In this document: positions 54,469 to 63,881 of the stretch, piece by piece
How positions within the stretch are numbered: position 1 is the stretch's first letter
How the letters are laid out: the number at the start of each line of letters is the position of its first letter
Notes under the pieces: generated by a model
Told to the model about the DNA's origin: nothing
The model's input: only the letters and a program-made list of their open reading frames with translations
Databases searched by the model: none
Origin: Paenibacillus doosanensis
GTDB lineage: Bacteria > Bacillota > Bacilli > Paenibacillales > NBRC-103111
Length of the DNA stretch: 64,000 nucleotides
Direction of reading: 5' to 3'
Assembly (NCBI RefSeq): GCF_025060755.1
Contig: NZ_JANYUY010000034.1
Location: 24,221 to 88,220 of the forward strand
Translations under genes and position numbers: made by a program

Positions 54469-55575
54469 ATGGCATTGAAAATCGGCATTGTCGGAATGAA
54501 CGGAATCGGGAATCGGCATGCGGACTGCTACGCGGGCGAACCGCTGGCGCAATTGGTTGCCGTATGCGACGTAGTTAAGGAACGGGCCGATAAAGCGGCC
54601 GAGAAGCACGGGGTCCGGGCCTATTACAGCTTGGAGGAGATGCTGCGGCAGGAGCCGGAGCTCGAAATCGTCGATATTACGACGGGCGGCATCGAGAACG
54701 GAAGCTGGCATTTCGAGCCCGCGATGCAGGCGATTGCGGCCGGCAAGCATGTGCTGATCGAGAAGCCGCTGGCCAATAACATTGAGGAGGGCAGAGAGCT
54801 GGTCCGCTTCGCGGCCGAGAAGAAGGTGTATCTGGGCTGCAACCTGAACCATTATTTCTCCGCCCCGGCTCAGCGGGCCAGACAATATATGGATGAAGGA
54901 GATATCGGCGAAACGGTGTACTGCCTGGCCAAAATGGGCTTCAACGGCGGCGAGGAGCTGTATGCGGCGCCGAAATCGCCGAAGGATAAAGGGCAGCCTT
55001 ACTTCCATATGAAAGCGTTCTTAACCCATCCTTTTAGCGTCATGCGCTATTATTGCGGCGATATTACCCATATCCAGACGTTTGCGAACCAAGCGGGCTT
55101 CCGCAAAAGCGCCGGCGATATCACGGTTTCGATCAACAGCATCCACGTGAAGTTCGCCAGCGGCGCCGCAGGCTATCTGCTCAGCCAACGGGGCGACGCC
55201 ACGTACGGCCTGGGCGGCTGGTGGACGATGGAGGTCGGCGGCACGAAAGGGACCTTCTGCATCGAGAACTGCGTGGAGAAGGTATCGTACTGGCGGGCGC
55301 AAAAGGGCGTTCCGTCGATCGGCTCGCATCCGCAGCCGGAGGTGACCTCGTCGGGAGTTACGGAATTCAACTCCACCTTTAACAACAGGCTGCGCGCCTT
55401 CCTGGAAGACGTCTCCAATGGCGTGCCCCGGGAGCATATCCGCGCTTCCGGACGCGATGCGCTGGCTGTGCTGGAATATACGTATGCGGTGATCGAGTCG
55501 TATGAGCAGGGCGGCGCCGTCGTCAGACCTCATCCGCTTCCGGCTTTCCACGGCGACCCGCTGTGGATGAAATAA
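54469..55575 (+). CDS. Gfo/Idh/MocA family oxidoreductase
   Basis: A 368-residue NAD(P)-dependent sugar or cyclitol dehydrogenase. The Rossmann motif is IGIVGMNGIGNRH, the EKP motif is VLIEKPLANNIEE, and the second domain has CNLNHYFSAPAQRAR. Cofactor and substrate are not determinable. ATG 54469 follows GGGACGG; the 12 extra codons upstream are not family-like. It is paralogous to the gene at 58055 (shared CNLNH and EKP-NNIEE). It lies between a sulfatase-like gene and an isomerase-like gene. Confidence 0.9.
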   Translation: MALKIGIVGMNGIGNRHADCYAGEPLAQLVAVCDVVKERADKAAEKHGVRAYYSLEEMLRQEPELEIVDITTGGIENGSWHFEPAMQAIAAGKHVLIEKPLANNIEEGRELVRFAAEKKVYLGCNLNHYFSAPAQRARQYMDEGDIGETVYCLAKMGFNGGEELYAAPKSPKDKGQPYFHMKAFLTHPFSVMRYYCGDITHIQTFANQAGFRKSAGDITVSINSIHVKFASGAAGYLLSQRGDATYGLGGWWTMEVGGTKGTFCIENCVEKVSYWRAQKGVPSIGSHPQPEVTSSGVTEFNSTFNNRLRAFLEDVSNGVPREHIRASGRDALAVLEYTYAVIESYEQGGAVVRPHPLPAFHGDPLWMK

Positions 55576-55669
55576 GCTTGCCGGACATACGGAAGGGATC
55601 ATTGGGGAATCCCTGTCTTTAATACTATGGCAGAACGCACTGCCGCTATAAGGAGCGTGTCAAAGGAAT

Positions 55670-56476
55670 ATGATTAAATTAGGTGTCAATTCGGTGCTGT
55701 TTAAAGAATACAGCTTCGCGGAAGCGGCGCGGCATATCGCGCTCAGCGGGTACGACGGCGTGGAAATTTCGGCGATTCAGGGGATGTGCGAGCATTTGGA
55801 CCTGTCCCGTTGGAAGGAGCAGGCGGCACAGCTGCGGTCGATCGTTCAAGGCGAAGGATTAAGCTTTCTGTCGATGGAATTCGGGAGCGTCAAGGACGAA
55901 GAGCGCCTGTTCACCGCATTGGAAGCGGCGGCGGAAATCGGCATTCCGATCGTCAATATCGGCCCGGGCGGCAAGACGGGCGTCGAGGAGGATGTGCAGT
56001 GGTCGATCGAGCAGCTGCAGCGCTTCTCGGAGCGGGCAGCCGCCTGCGGGGTTACGCTGTGCGTAAAGGCGCATATCGGCCAGGCGATTCACGACACGCC
56101 GACGACGCTGCGGGCGATGGCCGAAGTGGCTTCCCCGGCGTTCGGCATCGATATGGACCCGAGCCATATTTTCAGAGCCAATGAAAATCCGGAGGATGCG
56201 CTGCCAGCCGTGATCAGCCGGGTCAAGCACGTTCATATCCGCGACTGCAAAGGACGCGAGCAAGGACCGGGACCGATCGAGCTGCAGGCCTGCGGCCGCG
56301 GCGATATCGATCTGTTCGCCTACTGCAAGGCCATGACCGATCATAAGTACGACGGTCCGGTCGTGCTTGAGGTCATCGGCGCGAAGCCGGAGCATTCCCT
56401 CGCGCAAATTTCCATTATCGCCGCAGAAACCTACGGCTACTTGAACGCTTGCCTGAAGCAGCTGGGCGCCCGCTGA
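55670..56476 (+). CDS. Sugar phosphate isomerase/epimerase family protein (TIM barrel)
   Basis: A 268-residue xylose-isomerase-like TIM barrel. Metal-binding residues are suggested by LSMEFGSV, FGIDMDPSHIFR and VKHVHIRDCKGRE, and the C-terminal GPVVLEVIGAKPE. Relatives include inosose dehydratase and various sugar epimerases, so it could act after the neighbouring oxidoreductase. AAAGGA is very near the ATG and AAGGAG is 14 bases away, so the start is acceptable but not certain. Confidence 0.9.
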   Translation: MIKLGVNSVLFKEYSFAEAARHIALSGYDGVEISAIQGMCEHLDLSRWKEQAAQLRSIVQGEGLSFLSMEFGSVKDEERLFTALEAAAEIGIPIVNIGPGGKTGVEEDVQWSIEQLQRFSERAAACGVTLCVKAHIGQAIHDTPTTLRAMAEVASPAFGIDMDPSHIFRANENPEDALPAVISRVKHVHIRDCKGREQGPGPIELQACGRGDIDLFAYCKAMTDHKYDGPVVLEVIGAKPEHSLAQISIIAAETYGYLNACLKQLGAR

Positions 56477-56518
56477 ACGGGCGTTCTTCACGGATATTAT
56501 AAGGAGAGTGAAGAAGCA

Positions 56519-57907
56519 ATGCCGACTTCCCCGAAAAAACCGAATTTGATCGTTCTGGGCATCGACAGTCTGCGCAGAGACCGCATGAGCGGCTACGGCT
56601 ACGGCAGGCTGACCACCCCTCATCTCGATAAGCTGGCAAGCGAGGGCGTGCTGTTCGAGCAGCATTTCAGCCCGAGCATCCCGACTACGCCGGCCTACGC
56701 GGCCATGCTGACCGGCAAAGACTGCTTCGGCACCGACGTCGTCGCGCTGCGGCATAAAGGCCCGGTAGGGGCCCCGACGTTGGCAGAAGTGCTGGAGGAA
56801 CAAGGCTATAATACGACCTGCGTCGGGTTTACCGGCAATCCTTCCGGGCGCGGATTTCAGAAGTATCTCGATTACGAAGCCTGGATGCCGGACAAAAGCG
56901 GCCGATGCCCGAAGGCGGAAAATTTGAACGAGGTGGCCGTGCCCGAGCTGCAACGGCTGGCGCAGGACGATAAGCCGTTCTTCCTCTTCTTAAGACATAT
57001 GGACCCGCATTCGCCATACCTGCCTCCGCAGCCGTACGAGCGCATATTTTACGGCGGGGACGAGAAAGACCCGGCGAACGATTCGATGGAGCCTGTGTAC
57101 GGGTTCAAGCCGTTTGCGGATTTCCTGAAATCGTGGATTCCCGAAGGCGTGACCGACCAGGAATACGTCAGCGCCCAGTACGACGGCGCCGTCGCTTATA
57201 TGGACGCTTGCATTCAGAACTTGTTCCAAGCCGTCGAAGCGTTGGGCTTAACGGAAGAAACGCTGATCGTCGTCACCTCCGACCACGGGGAAACCTTGTA
57301 TGAGCATGACTGCTACTTCGATCATCACGGGCTGTACGATTGCACGCTGGTCGTGCCGCTCATTATCAAGTTTCCGGGCCGAATTCCCGCCGGCAAGCGG
57401 GTACAAGACGTCACGGTCATCCATGACATCATGCCGACCATTATGGAGCTGCTCGGCATCGACGCGCCTTTGGAGCCGGACGGCCGGAGCCTGGTGCCGT
57501 TCATTCAAGGGCGGCCGGAGCGCAAAATCAGCGAGCTGTATTTGACGGAGTGCACGTGGATGCGCAAGCACGGCTGGCGCACGCCGCACTGGAAGCTGAT
57601 CCGGGCGCTGGAGCCGGATTTTCATTTCAAGCCCGAGGTGGAGCTGTACAATCTGATCGAAGATCCGCTGGAGAATCATAACGTCGCCGAGCAGGAGCCG
57701 GCTGTCGTCGAGCTGCTGACGGCCCGCATGGAAGCGCATATCCGCCTCCGGGAAGCGGAGACGGGCCGGACGAACCCGATGTATACGAATCTTGGCTGGC
57801 ACGGCAAAGGGGACGCGCCGTTCGCCTCCTCCCAGCAAGCCTACGATACGCTGCATATCGGCAGCTCGCTTACCGCCCGTTCGCTGCAGGCGAACAAAGC
57901 GAAATAG
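56519..57907 (+). CDS. Sulfatase-like hydrolase with Thr at the formylglycine position
   Basis: A 462-residue paralogue of the protein at 52771, also without signal peptide. Where sulfatases have CxPxR, this protein has T56-T-P-A-Y60, followed by AAMLTGK; Pro is kept but Cys and Arg are not. Metal-binding sequences are VLGIDSLRRDRMSG and VVTSDHGETLYEHDCYFDHH. Phosphatase, phosphodiesterase or transferase activity is possible. AAGGAGAG lies nine bases before the ATG. A terminator at 57915 closes this part of the locus. Confidence 0.85.
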   Translation: MPTSPKKPNLIVLGIDSLRRDRMSGYGYGRLTTPHLDKLASEGVLFEQHFSPSIPTTPAYAAMLTGKDCFGTDVVALRHKGPVGAPTLAEVLEEQGYNTTCVGFTGNPSGRGFQKYLDYEAWMPDKSGRCPKAENLNEVAVPELQRLAQDDKPFFLFLRHMDPHSPYLPPQPYERIFYGGDEKDPANDSMEPVYGFKPFADFLKSWIPEGVTDQEYVSAQYDGAVAYMDACIQNLFQAVEALGLTEETLIVVTSDHGETLYEHDCYFDHHGLYDCTLVVPLIIKFPGRIPAGKRVQDVTVIHDIMPTIMELLGIDAPLEPDGRSLVPFIQGRPERKISELYLTECTWMRKHGWRTPHWKLIRALEPDFHFKPEVELYNLIEDPLENHNVAEQEPAVVELLTARMEAHIRLREAETGRTNPMYTNLGWHGKGDAPFASSQQAYDTLHIGSSLTARSLQANKAK

Positions 57908-57914
57908 CATGTTC

Positions 57915-57948
57915 CGCACCGCAGAAGCATCGCGGTGCGTTCTTCTTT
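57915..57948 (+). terminator. Rho-independent terminator inside the locus
   Basis: cgcaccgc and gcggtgcg form an 8-bp stem with a 9-nt loop, followed by TTCTTCTTT. It divides the locus into two transcription units, though partial read-through is possible. Confidence 0.7.
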
Positions 57949-58054
57949 CCTACCACAACGGGTGAATGCCGCAGCGCAGCGCATCCCCTAATGATCCATG
58001 CGCGACGAAGTCTGCGATGCGTCATTCGCCTCAAACCAAGGAGGCCGCCGTTTT

Positions 58055-59059
58055 ATGATACGAATAGCCGTAGTCGGCGTAAACAATATCGGCAAAATCC
58101 ACTGCCGCTACTATAAGCAGCATCCGGACACCGAATTGGTGGCGGTATGCGATCTGATGGAGGACCGGGCCCGCGAAGCGGCGTATACGTACGGGGTAAA
58201 GGCGTATACCGATCTGAGGCGTCTGCTGGAACTCGAGCAGATTGACGCGGTCTGCGTAGCGACCGGCGGCGAGGAGAAGGCGAGCCATCACTACGAGCCG
58301 GTCATGCTCGCTATCGAAGCGGGCAAGGACGTGCTCGTCGAGAAGCCGATCTCTAATAATATCGAGGAAGCGAGAGTCATGGTGAAAGCCGCGTCCGAGC
58401 GGGGCGTCCGCTTCGGCTGCAATTTGAATCACCGGTTCACGCCGGCGGCGGCCAAGGGCAAGGAATGGATCGAGCGCAATATGCTCGGCGCTCCGCTGTT
58501 TATCAATATGCGGCTGACGATCGACAACAAGGCGGATTTCACCGAATGGTTTCATATGCGCGCGCTGCATCCGCATTCGATCGATGTGATGCGTTATTTT
58601 TTCGGCGATGTGAAGCGGGTGCAGTCCTTTATGACCAAGGCACCGGGCAGGACAACGTGGTCGACGGCCAGCGTCAACCTGGAATTCGTGAGCGGTGCGG
58701 TCGGGCATTTGACCGGAAGCTACGATATGTCGATGCTGCATCCGATCGAATGGTGCGAGGCGGCGGGGACGGAAGGGCGCTTCGTGATCGAGAACGTGTA
58801 CGAAAGCGCGACTTACTATCCGCGCCGCAGCAGCGACAAGATCGTGATGAGCAATTCCATCATGCGGGGGATGCAGGGCTTTAACGACACGTTCGGCAAC
58901 CGGATCGACCGCTTTATCGAGCAGATCAAGCAGCAGGCGGCCCCCGGGGAGATTGAAGGCTCGGGGGCGGAAGCGCTGGCCGCGCAGGAAATCATCGAGG
59001 CGGCCATTCGTTCGCATCAAGCCGGAGGGCAGGTTGTCGAGGTACCCGGCACAGAGTAA
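58055..59059 (+). CDS. Gfo/Idh/MocA family oxidoreductase
   Basis: A 334-residue dehydrogenase with the Rossmann motif IAVVGVNNIGKIH, the EKP motif VLVEKPISNNIEEARVM and the substrate-domain sequence CNLNHRFTPAAAKGK. It belongs to the same subgroup as the protein at 54469 but is about 34 residues shorter. AAGGAGG is ten bases before ATG 58055; 19 codons upstream in the same frame lack a ribosome site. It begins the second unit of the locus, 22 bases before the permease genes. Confidence 0.9.
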   Translation: MIRIAVVGVNNIGKIHCRYYKQHPDTELVAVCDLMEDRAREAAYTYGVKAYTDLRRLLELEQIDAVCVATGGEEKASHHYEPVMLAIEAGKDVLVEKPISNNIEEARVMVKAASERGVRFGCNLNHRFTPAAAKGKEWIERNMLGAPLFINMRLTIDNKADFTEWFHMRALHPHSIDVMRYFFGDVKRVQSFMTKAPGRTTWSTASVNLEFVSGAVGHLTGSYDMSMLHPIEWCEAAGTEGRFVIENVYESATYYPRRSSDKIVMSNSIMRGMQGFNDTFGNRIDRFIEQIKQQAAPGEIEGSGAEALAAQEIIEAAIRSHQAGGQVVEVPGTE

Positions 59060-59080
59060 GGAGTTAAGGAGGGGGACGCT

Positions 59081-60025
59081 TTGTTGAAAGCCGCTCCGTC
59101 GAAATCGTATCCTTCCGCAAACGTGAGCCCCGGTGCTGCCTTGAGAAGGCGAAGCTGGAAGCATCTCAAGGCGTATTTGTTTCTGGCGCCGATTCTCGTA
59201 TCGGTCGGGCTGTTCAAATACACGCCGTTCGTGCATGCGTTTGTGCAGTCGTTCTATGAATGGAACGGGGCGAATGTAGACCGGTTTATCGGTCTGGACA
59301 ATTATACCGCGTTATTTCGGGATCGAACCTTTTATGCTTCATTGAAAAATATCGCCTTGTTCACCGGAAGCTTCGTCCTCATTCAGCTGACGCTTCCGCT
59401 GCTGGCCGCCGTCGGCGTATTCCGGCTTCGGCGGGCGGGATTGCAGTCGTTTTTTAAATCGATGTTCGTCCTGCCCATGGTCGTGCCGCATATTATCGTC
59501 TTCCTGCTGTGGAAATGGATTTATGTCGGGGACGGCTTATTGGACCGTCTTCTCGAAGCGCTCGGTCTGGAGAGCTGGATTCACGCCTGGCTCGGCGAGA
59601 GCGGCACGGCCCTGTGGTCGATCGTGTTCATCAACTTCCCCTGGGTTTCCGGCATCTATTTCCTGATTTATTTGGCCGGATTGCTGGCGGTGCCGCAGGA
59701 GTTGTTCGAGGTCGGGGGGATGGACGGCATGAACGGGCTGCAGCGGCTTCGGCATATCGAGCTGCCGCTCATTCGCAGCCAGCTTCGCCTAGTGCTCGTG
59801 CTCGCGTTCATTCAGCAGTTTCAAAGCTTTGAGAACGTGCTGGTGCTGACGAACGGCGGGCCTGGCTTCTCAACGCTTACGCCCGCGCTGTATTTGTACA
59901 AAAAAGGCTTCGAATACAACGAGCTGGGCTACGCCTCGGCGATCGGGGTTGTCGTGTTCGTCGTGCTCCTATTGTGCACGCTCGCGGCGAACCGCTTCAT
60001 TAAGCCGGCGGACTGGGCGGAATAG
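59081..60025 (+). CDS. Sugar ABC transporter permease, MalF type
   Basis: A 314-residue permease. The start is TTG, chosen because TAAGGAGGGGGACG directly precedes it; a second TTG follows at once. Six helices begin with AYLFLAPILVSVGLFKY. The EAA loop is degenerate (FEVGGMDGMNGLQRLRHIEL). It is part of the second importer of the locus. Confidence 0.9.
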   Translation: MLKAAPSKSYPSANVSPGAALRRRSWKHLKAYLFLAPILVSVGLFKYTPFVHAFVQSFYEWNGANVDRFIGLDNYTALFRDRTFYASLKNIALFTGSFVLIQLTLPLLAAVGVFRLRRAGLQSFFKSMFVLPMVVPHIIVFLLWKWIYVGDGLLDRLLEALGLESWIHAWLGESGTALWSIVFINFPWVSGIYFLIYLAGLLAVPQELFEVGGMDGMNGLQRLRHIELPLIRSQLRLVLVLAFIQQFQSFENVLVLTNGGPGFSTLTPALYLYKKGFEYNELGYASAIGVVVFVVLLLCTLAANRFIKPADWAE

Positions 60026-60038
60026 AAGGGAGAACATG

Positions 60039-60854
60039 ATGAAAAAGATAGGCGCCTGGGCGAATTACGCCGTTTTGACGCTGCTGCTGCTTTTGACGCT
60101 TGTCCCCTTTTATATGCTGATCATCACTTCCTTAAAATACCGGGATCAGGTCATTCACGAGTTCTGGCTTCCGTCGCTGCCGCTACATGGGAGCAATTAC
60201 GCCAACGCGTTTGTCCAGCTGTGGCCCTTTTTATGCAATTCGGTCATCGTTACCGCCGGCATTATTATCTGCGTATTGATCAATGCGAGTCTGGCGGGGT
60301 ATGCGTTCGCCCGGTTTTCCTTTTGGGGCAAGAGCCTGCTGTATTATCTGATCATTATGCTGATGATGGTGCCGTCGTTTCTGATCCTCATTCCGCAGTT
60401 TATTTTGTTCAAAAACTTGGGGCTGATCAATACGTATTGGGCGCAAATTTTCGGCCCGATGGCCGGCGCATCCGCGATGGCGACGATGCTGATCCGGACG
60501 TTTTTCGAGGGGCTGTCCACCGGCGTATTGGAGGCGGCGGAGGCGGAGGGAGCGGGGGACGGCCGAATTTATTTGCAGATCGCGCTGCCGCTGTCAATGC
60601 CGATCCTGTCCACGGTAGCCGTTATCAATGCGCTGCTCGGCTGGAACAATTACGTGTGGCCGCTCGTCGTCACGTCGGGCGACAAGGTGAAGCCGGTTAT
60701 TCTTGCGCTCTCCAGCGTCCACGGCTCGCTCGATCAGGTTCAAGGTCTGCAATTCGCAGGCTATGTGATCTCGTCCGTTCCGCTGCTGCTGCTGTTTCTG
60801 CTGGCTACCCGGTCGTTCGTCTCGGGGATTACGGCCGGAGCGGTCAAAGGGTAA
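60039..60854 (+). CDS. Sugar ABC transporter permease, MalG type
   Basis: A 271-residue permease with first helix YAVLTLLLLLTLVPFYMLI, EAA loop EAAEAEGAGDGRIYLQIALP and the C-terminal GITAGAVKG. GAAGGGAG precedes two adjacent ATGs (60036 and 60039); the second has the better spacing. It follows the MalF-type gene by 13 bases and forms the channel with it. Confidence 0.9.
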   Translation: MKKIGAWANYAVLTLLLLLTLVPFYMLIITSLKYRDQVIHEFWLPSLPLHGSNYANAFVQLWPFLCNSVIVTAGIIICVLINASLAGYAFARFSFWGKSLLYYLIIMLMMVPSFLILIPQFILFKNLGLINTYWAQIFGPMAGASAMATMLIRTFFEGLSTGVLEAAEAEGAGDGRIYLQIALPLSMPILSTVAVINALLGWNNYVWPLVVTSGDKVKPVILALSSVHGSLDQVQGLQFAGYVISSVPLLLLFLLATRSFVSGITAGAVKG

Positions 60855-60908
60855 GTCCCTATGGGCCTGTCCGATGACTCCTATATGAGAAATGATGAGG
60901 TGAAGCAA

Positions 60909-62360
60909 ATGAACATTCGCAGCCACTGGATGCGGCCGCTGCTCGGCGCCGTTTCCGCACTCCTGCTGCTCGGCGGCTGCTCCGCCGAATCCGGGGGAGT
61001 CTCCTCCGGCGGCGACGGCAAGTCCGTCGAGTTAAACGTCATGGTCATGCTCGAGAGCGACGGAGACGAAGCGGAGCGCCAGTCGTGGGACAGCATCGCC
61101 AAGACGTACATGGAGTCGCATCCCGGCGTGAAGGTCAACCTGCAGATGCAGCATTTTGCGGGCGTCGAGCAGCATCGCACATGGGTGACCACGCAGCTGA
61201 TCGGCAAGACGGCTCCGGATATTTTTACGACCCGTTATATTTGGGATCAGGAGGATTTGAAGAAGGGGCTGCTGGTGGATTTGACGCCGTACTATAAGCA
61301 ATCAACGGCTTATTCCGGAGGCCAGCCCTGGGAAAAGCTGTTCTCCCCGACCATTCTGCAGCAGCTGATCGGCGACGACAAGACGTATGCGAGCGTCCCG
61401 AACTACGTCAATTCGGTGCGGGTTCTGTACAATAAGGATTTGTTCGCTCAGGCGGGCATCAAGGAAGCGCCGAAAACCTGGAGCGAGTTTCTCGATGCGC
61501 AGGAAAAGCTGCTCAAGCTGAACGTCGTTCCGTTTGCTTTCCCCAACTCGAAGCCCGGCGACTATAACTATAACTGGACGATTCGGATTTTGACGGAGGA
61601 GCTGCTGACCGGCGTCTACGAGAAGCTGGATATCGACAAAAGCGGCTTCATCGAAGTGAACGAATACGTGAGGGGCGTCGATCAGGGCATCATCGATATT
61701 GAAAAATCGCCGTACAAGGACGTCTTCGCCATCGTCAAGGATTGGAGCAAGTATTGGCCGAAGGGGTATAACGGCCTCGATTTTGAAACGGCGGGCGATT
61801 TGTTCCTGCGCGGCAAGGCGGCGATGGTGATGCGGACTTCGGCGCAGAGCAAGGCTCTGTACGAAACCTCGGCGCGCAAGTTCGAGATGGCGGCTTTCCC
61901 GCTGCCGTACTTGACCAAGGAGAACCACCCGGACGCGGCCGGGAAGCTGATGGAAATCGGCGGCGTGCCTGCGGGCAATATGGCGATTCCGAAGACGATC
62001 GCGCCGGAGAAGATGGATGCCGCGGTCGATTTCCTCGCCTATACGACGTCTCCGCAGGTGCAGGGGCTGCTCGCCGAGAGCCTGTACCGCACGCCGGTTG
62101 TCGAGAATGCGGCGCTGCCGGATAAGCTGAAGGGCTTTCAGTTTGTCGGCGACCGGATGCAGCTGAATATTTATGCGGGCGAGGTCGACAAAAATGTGAC
62201 GGAGAACAATCAGAAGCTGGGACAGCTGTATCTTGAAGGCACAAGCACGCAGGAGAGTTATTTGGCCGAGCTGAAAAAAATTATGGTGGACGGGGTTAAG
62301 AAAAAAATGAGCGAGAATCAGTGGTCCAAGGAAAACAATTACGGGATCAAGCAGCCATGA
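60909..62360 (+). CDS. ABC transporter substrate-binding lipoprotein
   Basis: A 483-residue solute-binding lipoprotein. Its short signal peptide ends in the lipobox LLLLGGCSAES near residue 24. Conserved stretches include NVMVMLESDGDEAERQSW, ADPD-type APDIFTTRYIWDQED and VRVLYNKDLFAQAG. ATG 60909 follows GAGGTGAAG. Its TGA overlaps the ATG of the sulfatase gene. The direct coupling of binding protein and sulfatase supports a sulfate-ester ligand for this second importer. Confidence 0.92.
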   Translation: MNIRSHWMRPLLGAVSALLLLGGCSAESGGVSSGGDGKSVELNVMVMLESDGDEAERQSWDSIAKTYMESHPGVKVNLQMQHFAGVEQHRTWVTTQLIGKTAPDIFTTRYIWDQEDLKKGLLVDLTPYYKQSTAYSGGQPWEKLFSPTILQQLIGDDKTYASVPNYVNSVRVLYNKDLFAQAGIKEAPKTWSEFLDAQEKLLKLNVVPFAFPNSKPGDYNYNWTIRILTEELLTGVYEKLDIDKSGFIEVNEYVRGVDQGIIDIEKSPYKDVFAIVKDWSKYWPKGYNGLDFETAGDLFLRGKAAMVMRTSAQSKALYETSARKFEMAAFPLPYLTKENHPDAAGKLMEIGGVPAGNMAIPKTIAPEKMDAAVDFLAYTTSPQVQGLLAESLYRTPVVENAALPDKLKGFQFVGDRMQLNIYAGEVDKNVTENNQKLGQLYLEGTSTQESYLAELKKIMVDGVKKKMSENQWSKENNYGIKQP

Positions 62361-63769
62361 CCCAGCCCAACCTTCTTATCATTATGCTGGATCAGCTTCG
62401 CTATGATTGCATCGGTTACAGCGGCGCCTACCCGGTACGGACGCCGAATATCGACCGCTTGGCCGCCGAGGGCTTATGGTTTGAGAATGCGTTTACGCCT
62501 ATCCCGACCTGCTGCCCGGCCAGGCAGGCGTTCATTAGCGGGCGGCGGCCGGAAACGTTCGGGGCGCTGTGGAATTTCAAGAATGGCCTGCCGGTTGCGG
62601 CGCTGGACCCGTCCGAATATGCCTGGCCGCGCGAGCTGGGCAAGCACGCGTATCACCGCGTGCACCTCGGCAAATGGGATGTGCATCCGAAGCGCACGCC
62701 TCTGGAGTACGGGTACGACGAATACGTCGGATTTGCGCCGTATCAAGAAATGATCGCGCGCAAATACCAAGGCGTGAAATGGGAGGCGGGCTATGCCGGG
62801 GAGAACAGCCCGATTCCGCTGGAGGATACGCAAACCCACTGGCTGGCGGAACGCGCCTGCGAAACGGTCAGCCGGCTGACGGCGAAAGAACGGCAGCTTC
62901 CCTGGTATATCCAGCTGAATTTTACCGAGCCGCATCTCCCGTGCCGGCCTTCGGAGCCGTTCGCTTCGATGTACGATCCGGCGCAGATTCCGCCGTGGGG
63001 CGGCTTCGGCGATACGTTCGCCGGCAAGCCTTATATCCAGAAGCAGCAGCTGCTCAGCTGGCAGGTTCAAGATTATACTTGGGACGACTGGGCTCCGATT
63101 GCGGCCCGCTATTACGCCGTTATCAGCCAAACCGACGACGCGGTCGGCAGGGTGCTGCAAGCGCTGGAAGCTTCGGGCGCGGCGGACGACACGATGATTG
63201 TTTTTACCGCGGATCACGGGGATATGTGCGGCTCGCACGGGATGATGGATAAGCATTACATCCTGTATGACGATGTCGTCAAGGTGCCGCTGATCGTGAA
63301 ATACCCGCCGCTCACCGGGCAAGGCGGGGAGAAGCGCGGCGGGTTCGTCTGCAATATGCTGGACCTTCCTCCGACCGTACTGGAGCTGCTCAAGCTGCCG
63401 GTGCCCGGCTTTTTTCCGGGGCGCTCCCTGCTCCCTTGGCTGAAGGGAGAGGAGGTGCCCGACTGGCGTTCGGAGGCGGTGACCACGTATAACGGTCAGC
63501 AGTTCGGCCTCTATACGCAGCGGATGCTCCGTACGAAGCGGTGGAAGTATATTTGGAATACGACGGATGTGGATGAACTATACGATTTGGAGCTGGACCC
63601 GTATGAATTGACGAACCGGATTCACGATCCGGGCTGCCGGGAGCTCGTTAAGACGTACCGGCTCCGCCTGTACGAGCGTTTGACGGAGGAAGGCGACGGC
63701 CTGGTCGGCAGCGAATGGATGCGTAACCAGCTGGTGCACAATGCTATCTCCGACGGGCGGCAGGACTAG
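62357..63769 (+). CDS. Sulfatase, canonical formylglycine type
   Basis: A 470-residue type I sulfatase. C52-C-P-A-R56 matches CxPxR, so Cys52 can be converted to formylglycine by a separate maturase not present in the window. Metal-binding residues occur in IIMLDQLRYDCIG and IVFTADHGDMCGSHG; the latter form is common in sugar sulfatases. No signal peptide, so it would act in the cytoplasm on imported substrate. ATG 62357 overlaps the stop of the binding-protein gene (ATGA). It ends the locus. Confidence 0.92.
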   Translation: MTQPNLLIIMLDQLRYDCIGYSGAYPVRTPNIDRLAAEGLWFENAFTPIPTCCPARQAFISGRRPETFGALWNFKNGLPVAALDPSEYAWPRELGKHAYHRVHLGKWDVHPKRTPLEYGYDEYVGFAPYQEMIARKYQGVKWEAGYAGENSPIPLEDTQTHWLAERACETVSRLTAKERQLPWYIQLNFTEPHLPCRPSEPFASMYDPAQIPPWGGFGDTFAGKPYIQKQQLLSWQVQDYTWDDWAPIAARYYAVISQTDDAVGRVLQALEASGAADDTMIVFTADHGDMCGSHGMMDKHYILYDDVVKVPLIVKYPPLTGQGGEKRGGFVCNMLDLPPTVLELLKLPVPGFFPGRSLLPWLKGEEVPDWRSEAVTTYNGQQFGLYTQRMLRTKRWKYIWNTTDVDELYDLELDPYELTNRIHDPGCRELVKTYRLRLYERLTEEGDGLVGSEWMRNQLVHNAISDGRQD

Positions 63770-63844
63770 CCGGATTCCGGAACCCCATACCCATTCCTCC
63801 CTATGCTCAAGAGGATGGGGATGGGGCTACACTGGATATTACAG

Positions 63845-63872
63845 AACCTGGGGCGCAGCCTCAGGTTTTTTG
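63845..63872 (+). terminator. Rho-independent terminator after the sulfatase gene
   Basis: aacctggggc pairs with gcctcaggtt (one G-T pair) around a 3-nt loop, followed by six T. It lies about 75 bases after the stop codon. Confidence 0.82.
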
Positions 63873-63881
63873 CTGTTTAGC

